The position numbers and the translations under genes are program-made. Below the pieces are notes generated by a model. That model did no database searches. It was given only the letters and a program-made list of their open reading frames with translations, and was not told the DNA's origin. From the NCBI GenBank assembly GCA_937998045.1, contig CALKVG010000302.1:1-21744 (forward strand): a stretch of 21,744 nt of DNA, written 5' to 3'. The first letter of the stretch is position 1; the number at the start of each line of letters is the position of its first letter. The stretch comes from an uncultured Myxococcales bacterium (GTDB taxonomy: Bacteria > Myxococcota_A > Polyangia > Polyangiales > Polyangiaceae). This document shows, piece after piece, positions 7,633 to 15,020 of this stretch.

Positions 7633-9358
7633 TCGACTCCTGGTCGGCGTCGGCGCGAGCGTCGCCCTCGCTGCCGGCTGCGGCGGCTTGCGCCCGTTCC
7701 CGCTGCGCCCGCCGATGACCATCGACACCGATCTCCATTCGGTGTCGGTCCCGTGCCGGCGCGAGGGCACGCCGAAGGACCCTGAGCATATCGCCTGCGC
7801 GCCCTCGGTCTATGTCTCTCCGCTCGCATGGGACGGCATCGACAACTCGATCTTCCGCCCGCTGTCCGGCGTCTTCGCGGTCCGTGCGTCGACCGAATCG
7901 GTGAACGTCAACAGCATGGACGAGGTCGCGGACTCCGCGTGGTTCACCAATCGCCTCGGCGTGCGCCGGATCACGCCCGAAGAGCTCTCCCGCGGCGCGT
8001 GCACGCCGGCGCAGTTGCTCTTGGACACGGAGAACGCGGCCCCCGGTTCGTGGATCATCGACAAGGGCAAGGACAACGGCTCCTCGCCGGGCTTCCGCGT
8101 GAAGATCCCCGGCAAGGGCAAGTACATGCTCAAGAGCGATGCCCCGGTGGTTGAACGCCCGAGCGCGGCGAGCGTCATCGGGGCGGCCGCATACCACGCA
8201 GCAGGGTACAACTTCTCCTGCGAGCAAGTCGTCTACGTCAAGCGGTCGACGCTGAAGCTCACTCCCGGACTGACGGTCACCGACAACAGCGAGCGGACGA
8301 AACCCTTCGACGAGGCTGCCCTCGACCGGGTTTTCGCAGGCGCGACGAAGAAGGGCGAGTACACCCGTTTCCAGGCGTCGGCGTGGCTCGACGGCCGGCT
8401 CATCGGGCCTTTCCGCTACGAGTCGACGCGCGACGACGACCCGAACGACACGATCCCGCACGAGGATCGGCGCGAGCTCCGTGGAGGCCGCCTGCTCGCG
8501 GCGTGGCTCGACCACTTCGACGCGCGCGAGCAGAACAGCATGGACGTGTGGATCGCGGACAACCCCAAGGAGCCCGACTCGTCGCCCGGCTTCGTCCGAC
8601 ACTACTACCTCGACACCAGCGACACTCTGGGGAGCACGTGGGATTGGGACGGGATCTCGCGCCGCCTCGGACACTCGTACGTCCTCGACTGGGGGGACAT
8701 CGGGCTCGACTTCGTCACGTTCGGAATCCCGTCGCGCCCATGGGACCGCGCGCGGTTCGAGCCCGGCTACGAGGTGTTCAGCTACTTCTCGACGCGAGAC
8801 TTCGTCCCCGATGAGTGGGTCAACGAGTACCCGAATCCGGCCTTCAGCCGGATGACCGAACGCGACGGCGCCTGGATGGCGCGCGTCCTGGCCCGCTTCA
8901 CGCCGGAGCTCGTCGCCACCCTCGCGCGGATGGGTCGTTTCTCCGAGCCGAAGCTCACCGCCTACCTGGAGCGCGTTCTCGACGGGCGGCTCGAGGCGAT
9001 CCTGAACCGCTACCTGATGCGCCTGTCGCCGATCACCGATCTGCACGTCGAACGCGGCGACCGTCTCTGCGGCGAGGACCTCGCAGAGATGCGGCGCCTC
9101 CGACCCGATGGCGACTTCCAGTACCACGCACGGCTCGGCGATCGGCCGCTCGCGGTCGAGCGCCCGGAGGCCGCGCGCGTGTGCGTCGCTCTCCCGCGCG
9201 TCGCCGGCGACGGCGGCGCGCCCGACGACGCCCCCGAGCGTTATTCCGTGGTCACCCTGGAGGACGGCGTCGCGCAGGGCCCGCTCGTCGCGCACCTCTA
9301 CGACCTTGGCCCCGCGCGCGGCTATCGCCTCGCGGGTATCGAGCGGCCGTCACCGTGA
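7622..9358 (+). CDS. Large lipoprotein with kinase-like motif order; function unknown
   Basis: The protein has 578 residues. A short type II signal ends at LAAGC (Cys20), predicting a lipoprotein. The middle carries motifs in the order of an atypical protein-kinase or HipA/CotH-like fold: KYMLKSD with Lys171, Glu178 followed by a helix (SAASVIGAAAYHAAGYN), a conserved-looking RDDDPNDTIPHEDRRELRGG stretch, then HFDAREQN (His298, Asp300, Asn305), which has exactly the spacing of the HRDxxxxN catalytic loop. HYYLDTSDTLGS follows, with Asp331 where a metal-binding Asp would sit. No classical Gly-rich loop is clear. The C-terminal 250 residues show no motif I know. This is a resemblance of spacing, not a proven homology. 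It starts inside the barrel gene and ends tail-to-tail over the next gene. Confidence 0.7.
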   Translation: MGSDRLLVGVGASVALAAGCGGLRPFPLRPPMTIDTDLHSVSVPCRREGTPKDPEHIACAPSVYVSPLAWDGIDNSIFRPLSGVFAVRASTESVNVNSMDEVADSAWFTNRLGVRRITPEELSRGACTPAQLLLDTENAAPGSWIIDKGKDNGSSPGFRVKIPGKGKYMLKSDAPVVERPSAASVIGAAAYHAAGYNFSCEQVVYVKRSTLKLTPGLTVTDNSERTKPFDEAALDRVFAGATKKGEYTRFQASAWLDGRLIGPFRYESTRDDDPNDTIPHEDRRELRGGRLLAAWLDHFDAREQNSMDVWIADNPKEPDSSPGFVRHYYLDTSDTLGSTWDWDGISRRLGHSYVLDWGDIGLDFVTFGIPSRPWDRARFEPGYEVFSYFSTRDFVPDEWVNEYPNPAFSRMTERDGAWMARVLARFTPELVATLARMGRFSEPKLTAYLERVLDGRLEAILNRYLMRLSPITDLHVERGDRLCGEDLAEMRRLRPDGDFQYHARLGDRPLAVERPEAARVCVALPRVAGDGGAPDDAPERYSVVTLEDGVAQGPLVAHLYDLGPARGYRLAGIERPSP

Positions 9359-9718
9359 CAGCATCGACAGAAGCGCCGTCGCGAGCGCCGAGACGACGAG
9401 GCTCCCCACGACGACCGCGAGGCCCCGGCGACGAAGGGCGGCGAGCTCGCAACGATCGGCGATCGGCTCGGAGCCCGATGCCGTAAGGCGCCTGCCGGCC
9501 ATCGCCGTCACCCCGCACGTGCGGCAAAGCCCCGCGCAGACGCCGTAGGCGCCGACGAAGAGAACCGGAAGGAGCAAGGCATGCACACCCCGCCCGACGC
9601 CGAGCGCGTTCATGGCCATCGCCGCGACGAGGCCCAGAGCCATCGCGCACAAGCCGAAGCGGAGCTGCATGTTTTGTGCGCGCTCGTCGAGGTTTGCGAC
9701 ACCACGGTGCGCCGACAT
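9350..9718 (-). CDS. Small membrane protein with CxxxCxxC motif
   Basis: The protein has 122 residues and three likely membrane segments (about 21-40, 46-64 and 100-119). Between the second and third lies CAGLCRTCG (Cys61, Cys65, Cys68), followed by a charged loop (SGSEPIADRCELAALRRR). A membrane helix followed by a Cys-containing turn and an acidic/basic loop resembles small unnamed proteins seen in other delta-type proteobacteria, but I cannot name the family. The cysteines could hold metal or a disulfide. The ATG at 9718 is chosen because a good -10/-35 pair sits immediately upstream; an in-frame TTG lies three codons earlier. The last 9 bp overlap the stop of the convergent lipoprotein gene. 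The much longer open frame on this strand (to 11836) is antisense to a well-supported transporter and is not part of this gene. Confidence 0.7.
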   Translation of the reverse strand: MSAHRGVANLDERAQNMQLRFGLCAMALGLVAAMAMNALGVGRGVHALLLPVLFVGAYGVCAGLCRTCGVTAMAGRRLTASGSEPIADRCELAALRRRGLAVVVGSLVVSALATALLSMLSR

Positions 9719-9725
9719 CTCATCC

Positions 9726-9755
9726 AATATACGGTCGCCGGCGGCCCCTCGCCAA
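9726..9755 (-). promoter_or_regulatory. Putative promoter giving a leaderless or near-leaderless transcript
   Basis: On the minus strand TTGGCG (9755-9750) and TATATT (9731-9726) are separated by 18 bases. They match the sigma-70 consensus at 4 of 6 and 5 of 6 positions. Transcription would start at about 9719-9718, on the A of the ATG or one base before. An AT-rich -10 box stands out in DNA this GC-rich. Confidence 0.4.
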
Positions 9756-9832
9756 CCCACACCGAACCCATCTCCCCGAGCTAGGCCCCCCGGCGTCTCC
9801 TCCATCCACGGTTTCCCCCCTCCAAGCGGCGT

Positions 9833-12586
9833 ATGCGCTCGTTTTTCTCCCGCTTCCTCGATGTCCGCGAAGGCGAGCTCCGCGTCCTGGCTCAGGCGTT
9901 TGCGGCGCTCTTCCTCATCATCGCGGCTCACACGACGCTCGAGACGGCGCGCGACGCCATCTTTCTCACGAAGCTCCCTCCCGCTCAGCTGAACGTCGTC
10001 TACGTCGCGCTCGCAGGCCTTACGCTCGCGACCACGGCGGCGGCCGTCGGGCTGGCGCGACGCTTCGGGCGGCGCAACGCCCTCATCTGCAGCCTCGCCG
10101 TCGCCGCCTTCGCCACTACCGTCCTCTACTTCGTCGCTGCCAACGGGTACGGGGCCCTGGCCCTCTACCTGTTCAGCGGCCTGGTCGGCGCGATGCTCCC
10201 TCCGCAGTTCTGGCTTCTCGCCTCCGAGGTGTTCACCGTCGCCCAAGGCCGGCGCCTCTTCGGGGCGATCGCCTCGGGGGGCGTGGTCGGCGGAACGGTC
10301 GGAGCCAGCGTGGCGGCCGTCGCGTTGCGGGTGCTCCCGGTCACCGCTTTGCTCCCACTCGCGGCGGCGCTCTTCCTGGCGACCGCATTCTTCCTGACGA
10401 CGTTCGGCGTCGATCAGCCGTTGTCGAGACCCGCGGCGACGCCAGAGCAGGCGCCTCGGATGGCCGTGCTCCGCGAGAACCCCTTCCTCGTCCGAATCGC
10501 CGGCATGGTGGTCGTCTCGACGGCCGCGGTGCTGACCGTCGACTATCTCTTCAAATCGACCGCCGCTCGACACGTGCCTCAAGCGGAGCTCGGGGAGTTC
10601 TTCGCCCGCTACTACGCGGTCGTGAACGCCATCTCGCTCGTCGTGCAGCTGCTCGTCGCGGGTCGCGTCATCCGTCGATTCGGCGTCATCGGGTCGGCCG
10701 GGATCATGCCTTTCTTGCTGCTCGGGGGAGGCGCCGCCACCGTGCTCGGCGGCGGGCTGCTCCTGCTCGTCCTCGGGCTGAAAACCGTCGACGGCGGCCT
10801 GCGGTATTCGCTGCATCGCGTGGCGACGGAGCTCTTGTACTTGCCGCTGCCCGAGCGCGCGCGCGATAGGGGCAAAGGCCTGATCGACGGGGTTCTCGGC
10901 CGCTTCGCCCAGGCGCTTATGGCGATCTTCATCTACCTGCTCGCCATGCGGTCGCTCGCGACTCCGCGGGTGCTCGCACTCGTGGTGACCGTGCTCGCGG
11001 CGATCTGGCTCGCGATGGCGGTGAGCCTTCGCCGGCCTTATCTCGACCTGTTCCGGCACGCGCTCGCTGCAGGGCACATCGGGCCGGAGGTGGAGATCCA
11101 GGAGCTGGATCTGCATTCGGCCGAAGCGCTGGTCGAGACGCTGGCGAGCCCGGACCCGGCCACCGTCGTGGCGGCGATCGATGTCCTCGTGCAGCACCGG
11201 CGCGTGAAGCTCGTGCCGGCACTCGTTCTCTATCACGACGCGGAGCGCGTCGTCGTCCACGCGCTCGAGGTGTTCAGCGACAGCGCGCGCACCGACTGGA
11301 TCCAGCTGGCGACGAAGCTCCTCTCGGACCCGCGAGAACCGGTGCGCGTCGCGGCGGTGCGGGCGCTGGCGAAGCGGGGCCACGTCGAGGTGCTCGTGCA
11401 GGCATCCGCGGACGTGAGCTCGCGCGTGCAGGCCTATGCGGCGTTCCATGTGGCGCTGCGCGATGCGGACACGGACGTCGCGCAGCACCCGCTGGTCGAC
11501 GTCATCATGCACATGCCCGGCGAACTCGGGCGGGAGCAACGCCGCGGGCTGCTGGCGGCCGTCTCGGACGCGCCCGACGAGCGGGCCGTCGACCTGCTCC
11601 TCGCCTTCGCCGGCCGCGCGGACCTCGCGGAAGACGAGGAGGCGACGTTCCAGCTCGCGCGCGCGTTCGGCGCCGTGAAGAGCCCACGATTCTTGCCGGT
11701 CGCTGTGGCGCACCTGGCGATACGCGGAGGGCGGGACGCCATGCGCGACGCCCTCGTCGCGATAGGGGAGCCGGCGCTCGACGCGCTCGAGCTCGCGCTG
11801 CACAGTCAGGACACGCCACGGCGCGTGCGCATCCACGTTCCCCAGAGCATCTCGCGCTTCGGATCCCAGCGCGCGGCCGACATCCTGTCCGACGCCGTCG
11901 AGAACGAGAGGGACGGCCTCATGCGCTACAAGGCGCTGCGCGCGCTCGGGCAGCTCGTCGCGTACCGCGACGTCAAGGTCGACCGGCAGCGCATGGAACT
12001 CGCGGCGACGCGGAATCTGGAGGAGTACATCCGGCTGCTATCGTTCCGGGCGGTGCTCGCCGGACGGCCGATCGTGGACGAGGCCGGGCGCCTCCTGTGC
12101 GGACTGCTCGACGACAAGCTCCGCCAGTCGATGGAGCGGGCATTCCGCCTGCTCAAGGTCGCGCACAAGCGAGAGGACATTCATCGCGTACACAGGGCGG
12201 CCTTGTCGGAGGACCCCCGCGAACGCTCGAACGCCGGTGAGTTCCTCGACGCGCTGCTCGAGCGGCGCGACCAGCAGCCGCTCCGCGAGCTCCTCCGGAT
12301 CGTCGTCGACCAGCCGACGGACGCGGAGCGCGTCGCTCGCGCGGCGGCGAGCGGGCGGCGGCTGGCGCGCACGCGATCGGCGGCGCTGGAGATGCTGGTC
12401 GAGGACAGCGACGACGCCCTCGCCGCGCTCGCAGCGCAGCACGCGCTCGCCGCGGAGAGCGATCAGCAGCTGCGCGCCGCCGTGGTGCGCGCCAGCGAGC
12501 ATCGACCGTCGCTTCGCGCGATGCTCGAGCGCCTCTTCGGTCCCGCGCCGGCGGTCTTCGTCCCGGAGGCAGCCCATGGCCGATGA
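9833..12586 (+). CDS. NTT-like (MFS-fold) transporter fused to a C-terminal HEAT-type repeat domain
   Basis: The protein has 917 residues. Residues 1-405 are a 10-12-helix transporter paralogous to the product at 4824-6227: both start with LDVREGE or FAEVREGE, both have a FW.L...VF....G.RLF segment (here FWLLASEVFTVAQGRRLF, 126-143), and both have a YSL...L.LP/ST region before K...ID. Residues about 420-900 are soluble alpha-helical repeats (for example PREPVRVAAVRALAKRGHVE) of the HEAT/ARM kind, often protein-interaction scaffolds. Carrier plus HEAT fusions of this type are known in a few bacterial lineages but their job is not established. The membrane part may transport nucleotides or may have become a sensor. 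No strong ribosome site precedes the ATG. The stop lies 11 bp inside the next gene, which encodes two CNB folds, so the two very likely act together. Confidence 0.82.
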   Translation: MRSFFSRFLDVREGELRVLAQAFAALFLIIAAHTTLETARDAIFLTKLPPAQLNVVYVALAGLTLATTAAAVGLARRFGRRNALICSLAVAAFATTVLYFVAANGYGALALYLFSGLVGAMLPPQFWLLASEVFTVAQGRRLFGAIASGGVVGGTVGASVAAVALRVLPVTALLPLAAALFLATAFFLTTFGVDQPLSRPAATPEQAPRMAVLRENPFLVRIAGMVVVSTAAVLTVDYLFKSTAARHVPQAELGEFFARYYAVVNAISLVVQLLVAGRVIRRFGVIGSAGIMPFLLLGGGAATVLGGGLLLLVLGLKTVDGGLRYSLHRVATELLYLPLPERARDRGKGLIDGVLGRFAQALMAIFIYLLAMRSLATPRVLALVVTVLAAIWLAMAVSLRRPYLDLFRHALAAGHIGPEVEIQELDLHSAEALVETLASPDPATVVAAIDVLVQHRRVKLVPALVLYHDAERVVVHALEVFSDSARTDWIQLATKLLSDPREPVRVAAVRALAKRGHVEVLVQASADVSSRVQAYAAFHVALRDADTDVAQHPLVDVIMHMPGELGREQRRGLLAAVSDAPDERAVDLLLAFAGRADLAEDEEATFQLARAFGAVKSPRFLPVAVAHLAIRGGRDAMRDALVAIGEPALDALELALHSQDTPRRVRIHVPQSISRFGSQRAADILSDAVENERDGLMRYKALRALGQLVAYRDVKVDRQRMELAATRNLEEYIRLLSFRAVLAGRPIVDEAGRLLCGLLDDKLRQSMERAFRLLKVAHKREDIHRVHRAALSEDPRERSNAGEFLDALLERRDQQPLRELLRIVVDQPTDAERVARAAASGRRLARTRSAALEMLVEDSDDALAALAAQHALAAESDQQLRAAVVRASEHRPSLRAMLERLFGPAPAVFVPEAAHGR
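12565..12569 (+). promoter_or_regulatory. Ribosome binding site of the CNB-protein gene
   Basis: GGAGG lies inside the transporter-HEAT gene, 6 bases before the ATG at 12576. It fixes that start and supports coupled translation. Confidence 0.65.
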
Positions 12587-13490
12587 AGAGCAAGCGGTAC
12601 GCATCGCGCGAGAGGTCATCCTCTCGACGTTCGCCGGAGAGGGAGCGAGAGGGCTCACCTGGGCGTTCCGCCGGATCAGCGCCGCGATGCAGGACCTTCA
12701 CGTGGACGAGGGCGCCGTCGTCTTCACCGCGGGCGAACCGGCGGCGTACCTTCACTTCGTCGTGGACGGCGAGCTGGCGTTGTCGGCCCCGGACCGCCCC
12801 CCCATCGTCTTCGGCCCGAGGTCGGCCGTGGGGATGATCGACGCCTTTCTCGGGCGTCCCTTCGCGTGGACGGCGGCGGCCACCCGGAAGTCGCACATCC
12901 TTCGCATCCGGATCGAAGACTGGGTCGACGTGCTCGAAGACAGCTTCGAGCTCGCCCGCATCATTCTCACCAACTTCGCGACCGGCGTTCACCGCCTGCG
13001 GCTGCGCCCGCCGCCGCTCGGAGGATTCGAAGAGCCTCGTCAGCTTCCGGGGCCGTCGGAGGCACCGCCGCAGCTCCATCTCGTCGATCGCGTGCTCCTC
13101 CTGCGCAGCGCGCCGGTGTTCGCGCAGGCGGGCACCCAGACGCTGGCGAGCCTTGCCGAGCTCGCGACCGAGGTCCGAGCCACGGCTGGCCAGCTCCTCG
13201 CCCCCAAGGGCGAACCGAAGCGCCAGATGTTCGTCGTTGCCTCCGGCGAGATCTCGGCGACGCGCGAGGACCCCACGCTCGTCGGGCGTTTCCGTCGCGG
13301 CTCGCTCGTCTGCGGCGCGATCAGCCTGGTGGGCGCGACCGATTACGAGCTCCGAGCCGAAACGCCGTCGCTCGTGCTCGCGATCGCGCGCGAGGACTAC
13401 CTCGACGTGATGGAGGAGCACTTTGGCCTCTTCCGATCGGCGATACGCGCGCTGGTAGAAGAGCGGTCGCATCTGATGGCGCGCGGCTGA
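12576..13490 (+). CDS. Tandem cyclic-nucleotide-binding-fold protein without DNA-binding domain
   Basis: The protein has 304 residues, no signal peptide and no membrane segment. CNB fold 1 covers about 27-122, with a typical entry (VDEGAVVFTAGEPAAYLHFV) and VDGELALS. CNB fold 2 covers about 178-282 (LLAPKGEPKRQMFVVASGEI). No helix-turn-helix follows, so it is not a CRP/FNR regulator. In both folds the phosphate-binding cassette is degenerate: the usual GExALxxxxxRxA pattern is replaced by VGMIDAFLGRPFAWTAAA in the first and CGAISLVGATDYELRAET in the second, so normal cAMP/cGMP binding is doubtful. It overlaps the transporter-HEAT gene by 11 bp. Proteins combining NTT, HEAT and CNB parts exist elsewhere, so this may be the split-off regulatory part of one machine. 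Confidence 0.84.
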   Translation: MADEEQAVRIAREVILSTFAGEGARGLTWAFRRISAAMQDLHVDEGAVVFTAGEPAAYLHFVVDGELALSAPDRPPIVFGPRSAVGMIDAFLGRPFAWTAAATRKSHILRIRIEDWVDVLEDSFELARIILTNFATGVHRLRLRPPPLGGFEEPRQLPGPSEAPPQLHLVDRVLLLRSAPVFAQAGTQTLASLAELATEVRATAGQLLAPKGEPKRQMFVVASGEISATREDPTLVGRFRRGSLVCGAISLVGATDYELRAETPSLVLAIAREDYLDVMEEHFGLFRSAIRALVEERSHLMARG

Positions 13491-13602
13491 GGGGCGGCGC
13501 TGCATTCACCCCGAGCGCATCATTTGCGGAAAGGACCGCGACGCCGCGGGCCGCACGCAGGAATTGTCGCTTGCGTACGACGCCGGCAGCGTGGCGAACC
13601 TC

Positions 13603-14868
13603 TCACGGGAGCACCGCGAGCTCGTAGATCGACCACCAGCTCATGTACCCGGTGCCAATCTGCGCAATGCGAAGGTAGCGAGCCGACTGCCGCGGGAAGC
13701 AGATGGCGGTCGTCGGGGCGGCGCCGCTGCCGGTGGCCGCGGTCGTGAACGTCTGATTGTCGCTGGAGAGATCGAGGCGATACGCAGAGGGATAGTCCGA
13801 CGTGTTGCCGCTCAGCAGGTACAGGTCCACTTCGCTGATCGTCGTCGATTGGCCCAGGTCGAGCTGAAACCACTCGCCCCCCGCCTGGGTGGCCTCGCTC
13901 CACCGCGTCGTCGCGTTGCCGTCGAACGCGCCAGCGAGCGAGTCGCCGGAGCTCGTGCTGGACGCCGTCGCCGTCCACCCGGTATTGCTCAGACCGACGG
14001 AGGAGCTCCACCCGGGAGACTGGCACGTTCCGGCGGTCGTCGTGCCTCGCGCGGACGAGCCGTTGCACATGACGCCGAGCTCGTGGATGGACCACCACGC
14101 CGTGGGGTCGCCGGCCGTGAGGGTCATCCGCAACGCGCGCACCGACGTCGCGGCGAAGGGGATGGTGACGACGGCGCCGGGATCGGTCGAGAAGGTCTGG
14201 TTCGCCAGCATGTCTGCGAAGGACGTTCCGTCGGTCGACCCGAAGACCTGAAGGCCTCGCGGGTAGTCCCCGTGCTCGGTCGGTCCGAACGAGTTGTCGA
14301 ATACGATCTGGCTGGCTTGCACAAGTCCGCCGAAGTCCACCTGGAAGTACTGGCCGACCTGCTGATTGACGCCCGTAGACCAGCGCGTGGGCGACAGTCC
14401 ATCGATCGCATACGAAGCGGGGTTGTTCGCGGCGGCTATCGACGCGGAGACCTGCCACTGGTCGGCGGTGCACGTACCACCGCCGCCGGCGTCCGGGAGG
14501 CCCGGGCCCGAGTCGTTGCCCTGATCCTCGGCGGCGTCCATGCCCGTCGCGTCCATCACGCCCACGTCCGGTGCGTCCATGACCGACGCGTCGGAGCCGT
14601 CCGACGTGATGTCGTCGTGGGCATCCATCGTCGTCGTCGCGTCAGCGCCGGGCCCAGCATCGGGCCTCGTCGCCGCCTCCGAAAGCGCGCCCGCGTCGTG
14701 GCTCGGACCGCTCGAGACGTCGCTCTCACCCGTGGCCACGTCGCTCGCGTCGGTGCTTGCATCGGCCGGTTCGCCTTCCTCGAGGGAGGCCTGACCGTTG
14801 GCGCACGCCAGCGGCAGCATCGCAGCCGCGCAGAGCGCGACGAAGACGAAGACGAAGACTCTTTGCAT
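13603..14868 (-). CDS. Exported protein with two discoidin (F5/8 type C-like) domains, probably a lipoprotein
   Basis: The protein has 421 residues. A hydrophobic signal (residues 3-21) ends at LPLAC; Cys22 could be lipidated, but Pro at -3 makes the lipobox atypical. Residues 23-131 are a low-complexity, Asp/Ala/Gly-rich linker with repeated VMDA or TMDA units, a likely surface spacer. Two discoidin-like domains follow, about 134-268 and 283-421. Each has a TRWS turn (161-164 and 321-324) and a WWSI.EL ending (258-264 and 411-417), so they are probably an internal duplication. Such domains bind carbohydrates or surfaces through loop residues; the ligand is unknown. I see no enzyme domain. 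The start has no good ribosome site. It lies downstream of the barrel gene on the same strand, 152 bp away. Confidence 0.85.
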   Translation of the reverse strand: MQRVFVFVFVALCAAAMLPLACANGQASLEEGEPADASTDASDVATGESDVSSGPSHDAGALSEAATRPDAGPGADATTTMDAHDDITSDGSDASVMDAPDVGVMDATGMDAAEDQGNDSGPGLPDAGGGGTCTADQWQVSASIAAANNPASYAIDGLSPTRWSTGVNQQVGQYFQVDFGGLVQASQIVFDNSFGPTEHGDYPRGLQVFGSTDGTSFADMLANQTFSTDPGAVVTIPFAATSVRALRMTLTAGDPTAWWSIHELGVMCNGSSARGTTTAGTCQSPGWSSSVGLSNTGWTATASSTSSGDSLAGAFDGNATTRWSEATQAGGEWFQLDLGQSTTISEVDLYLLSGNTSDYPSAYRLDLSSDNQTFTTAATGSGAAPTTAICFPRQSARYLRIAQIGTGYMSWWSIYELAVLP

Positions 14869-14983
14869 TCGGCCGCTGCGTCAGCAAGCCGCGCGCCGTG
14901 CGAGCGCGAGCAACTGGAGCGCAACATGGCGATGCTGGCGGACTCGCTGCGGCCCGCGAGACCGCAACGCGAAGGTCCTCCGC

Positions 14984-15000
14984 GCGGCCCATGGAGCCGC
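14984..15000 (-). terminator. Short GC hairpin downstream of the alginate-export-like gene
   Basis: On the minus strand GCGGCTCC..GGGCCGC folds with seven pairs (one G-U) and a 3-nt loop, 20 bases after the stop at 15021. It has no T-run. It is a weak candidate for separating the barrel gene from the discoidin gene. Confidence 0.22.
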
Positions 15001-15020
15001 AGCCGTTTCGCCAATTCCGA

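Noticed and set aside
7544..9295. Open minus-strand frame of 583 codons
   Set aside because: It is antisense to the kinase-like lipoprotein, which has a lipobox and ordered motifs; the minus frame has neither.
9350..11836. Open minus-strand frame of 828 codons
   Set aside because: It lies antisense to the well-supported transporter-HEAT gene and is Arg/Glu/His-rich without domains, as expected from G/C third positions. Only its last 122 codons are a believable gene.
13536..13549. CCGCG/CGCGG hairpin between the CNB and discoidin genes
   Set aside because: A 5-bp stem in DNA this GC-rich is expected by chance.
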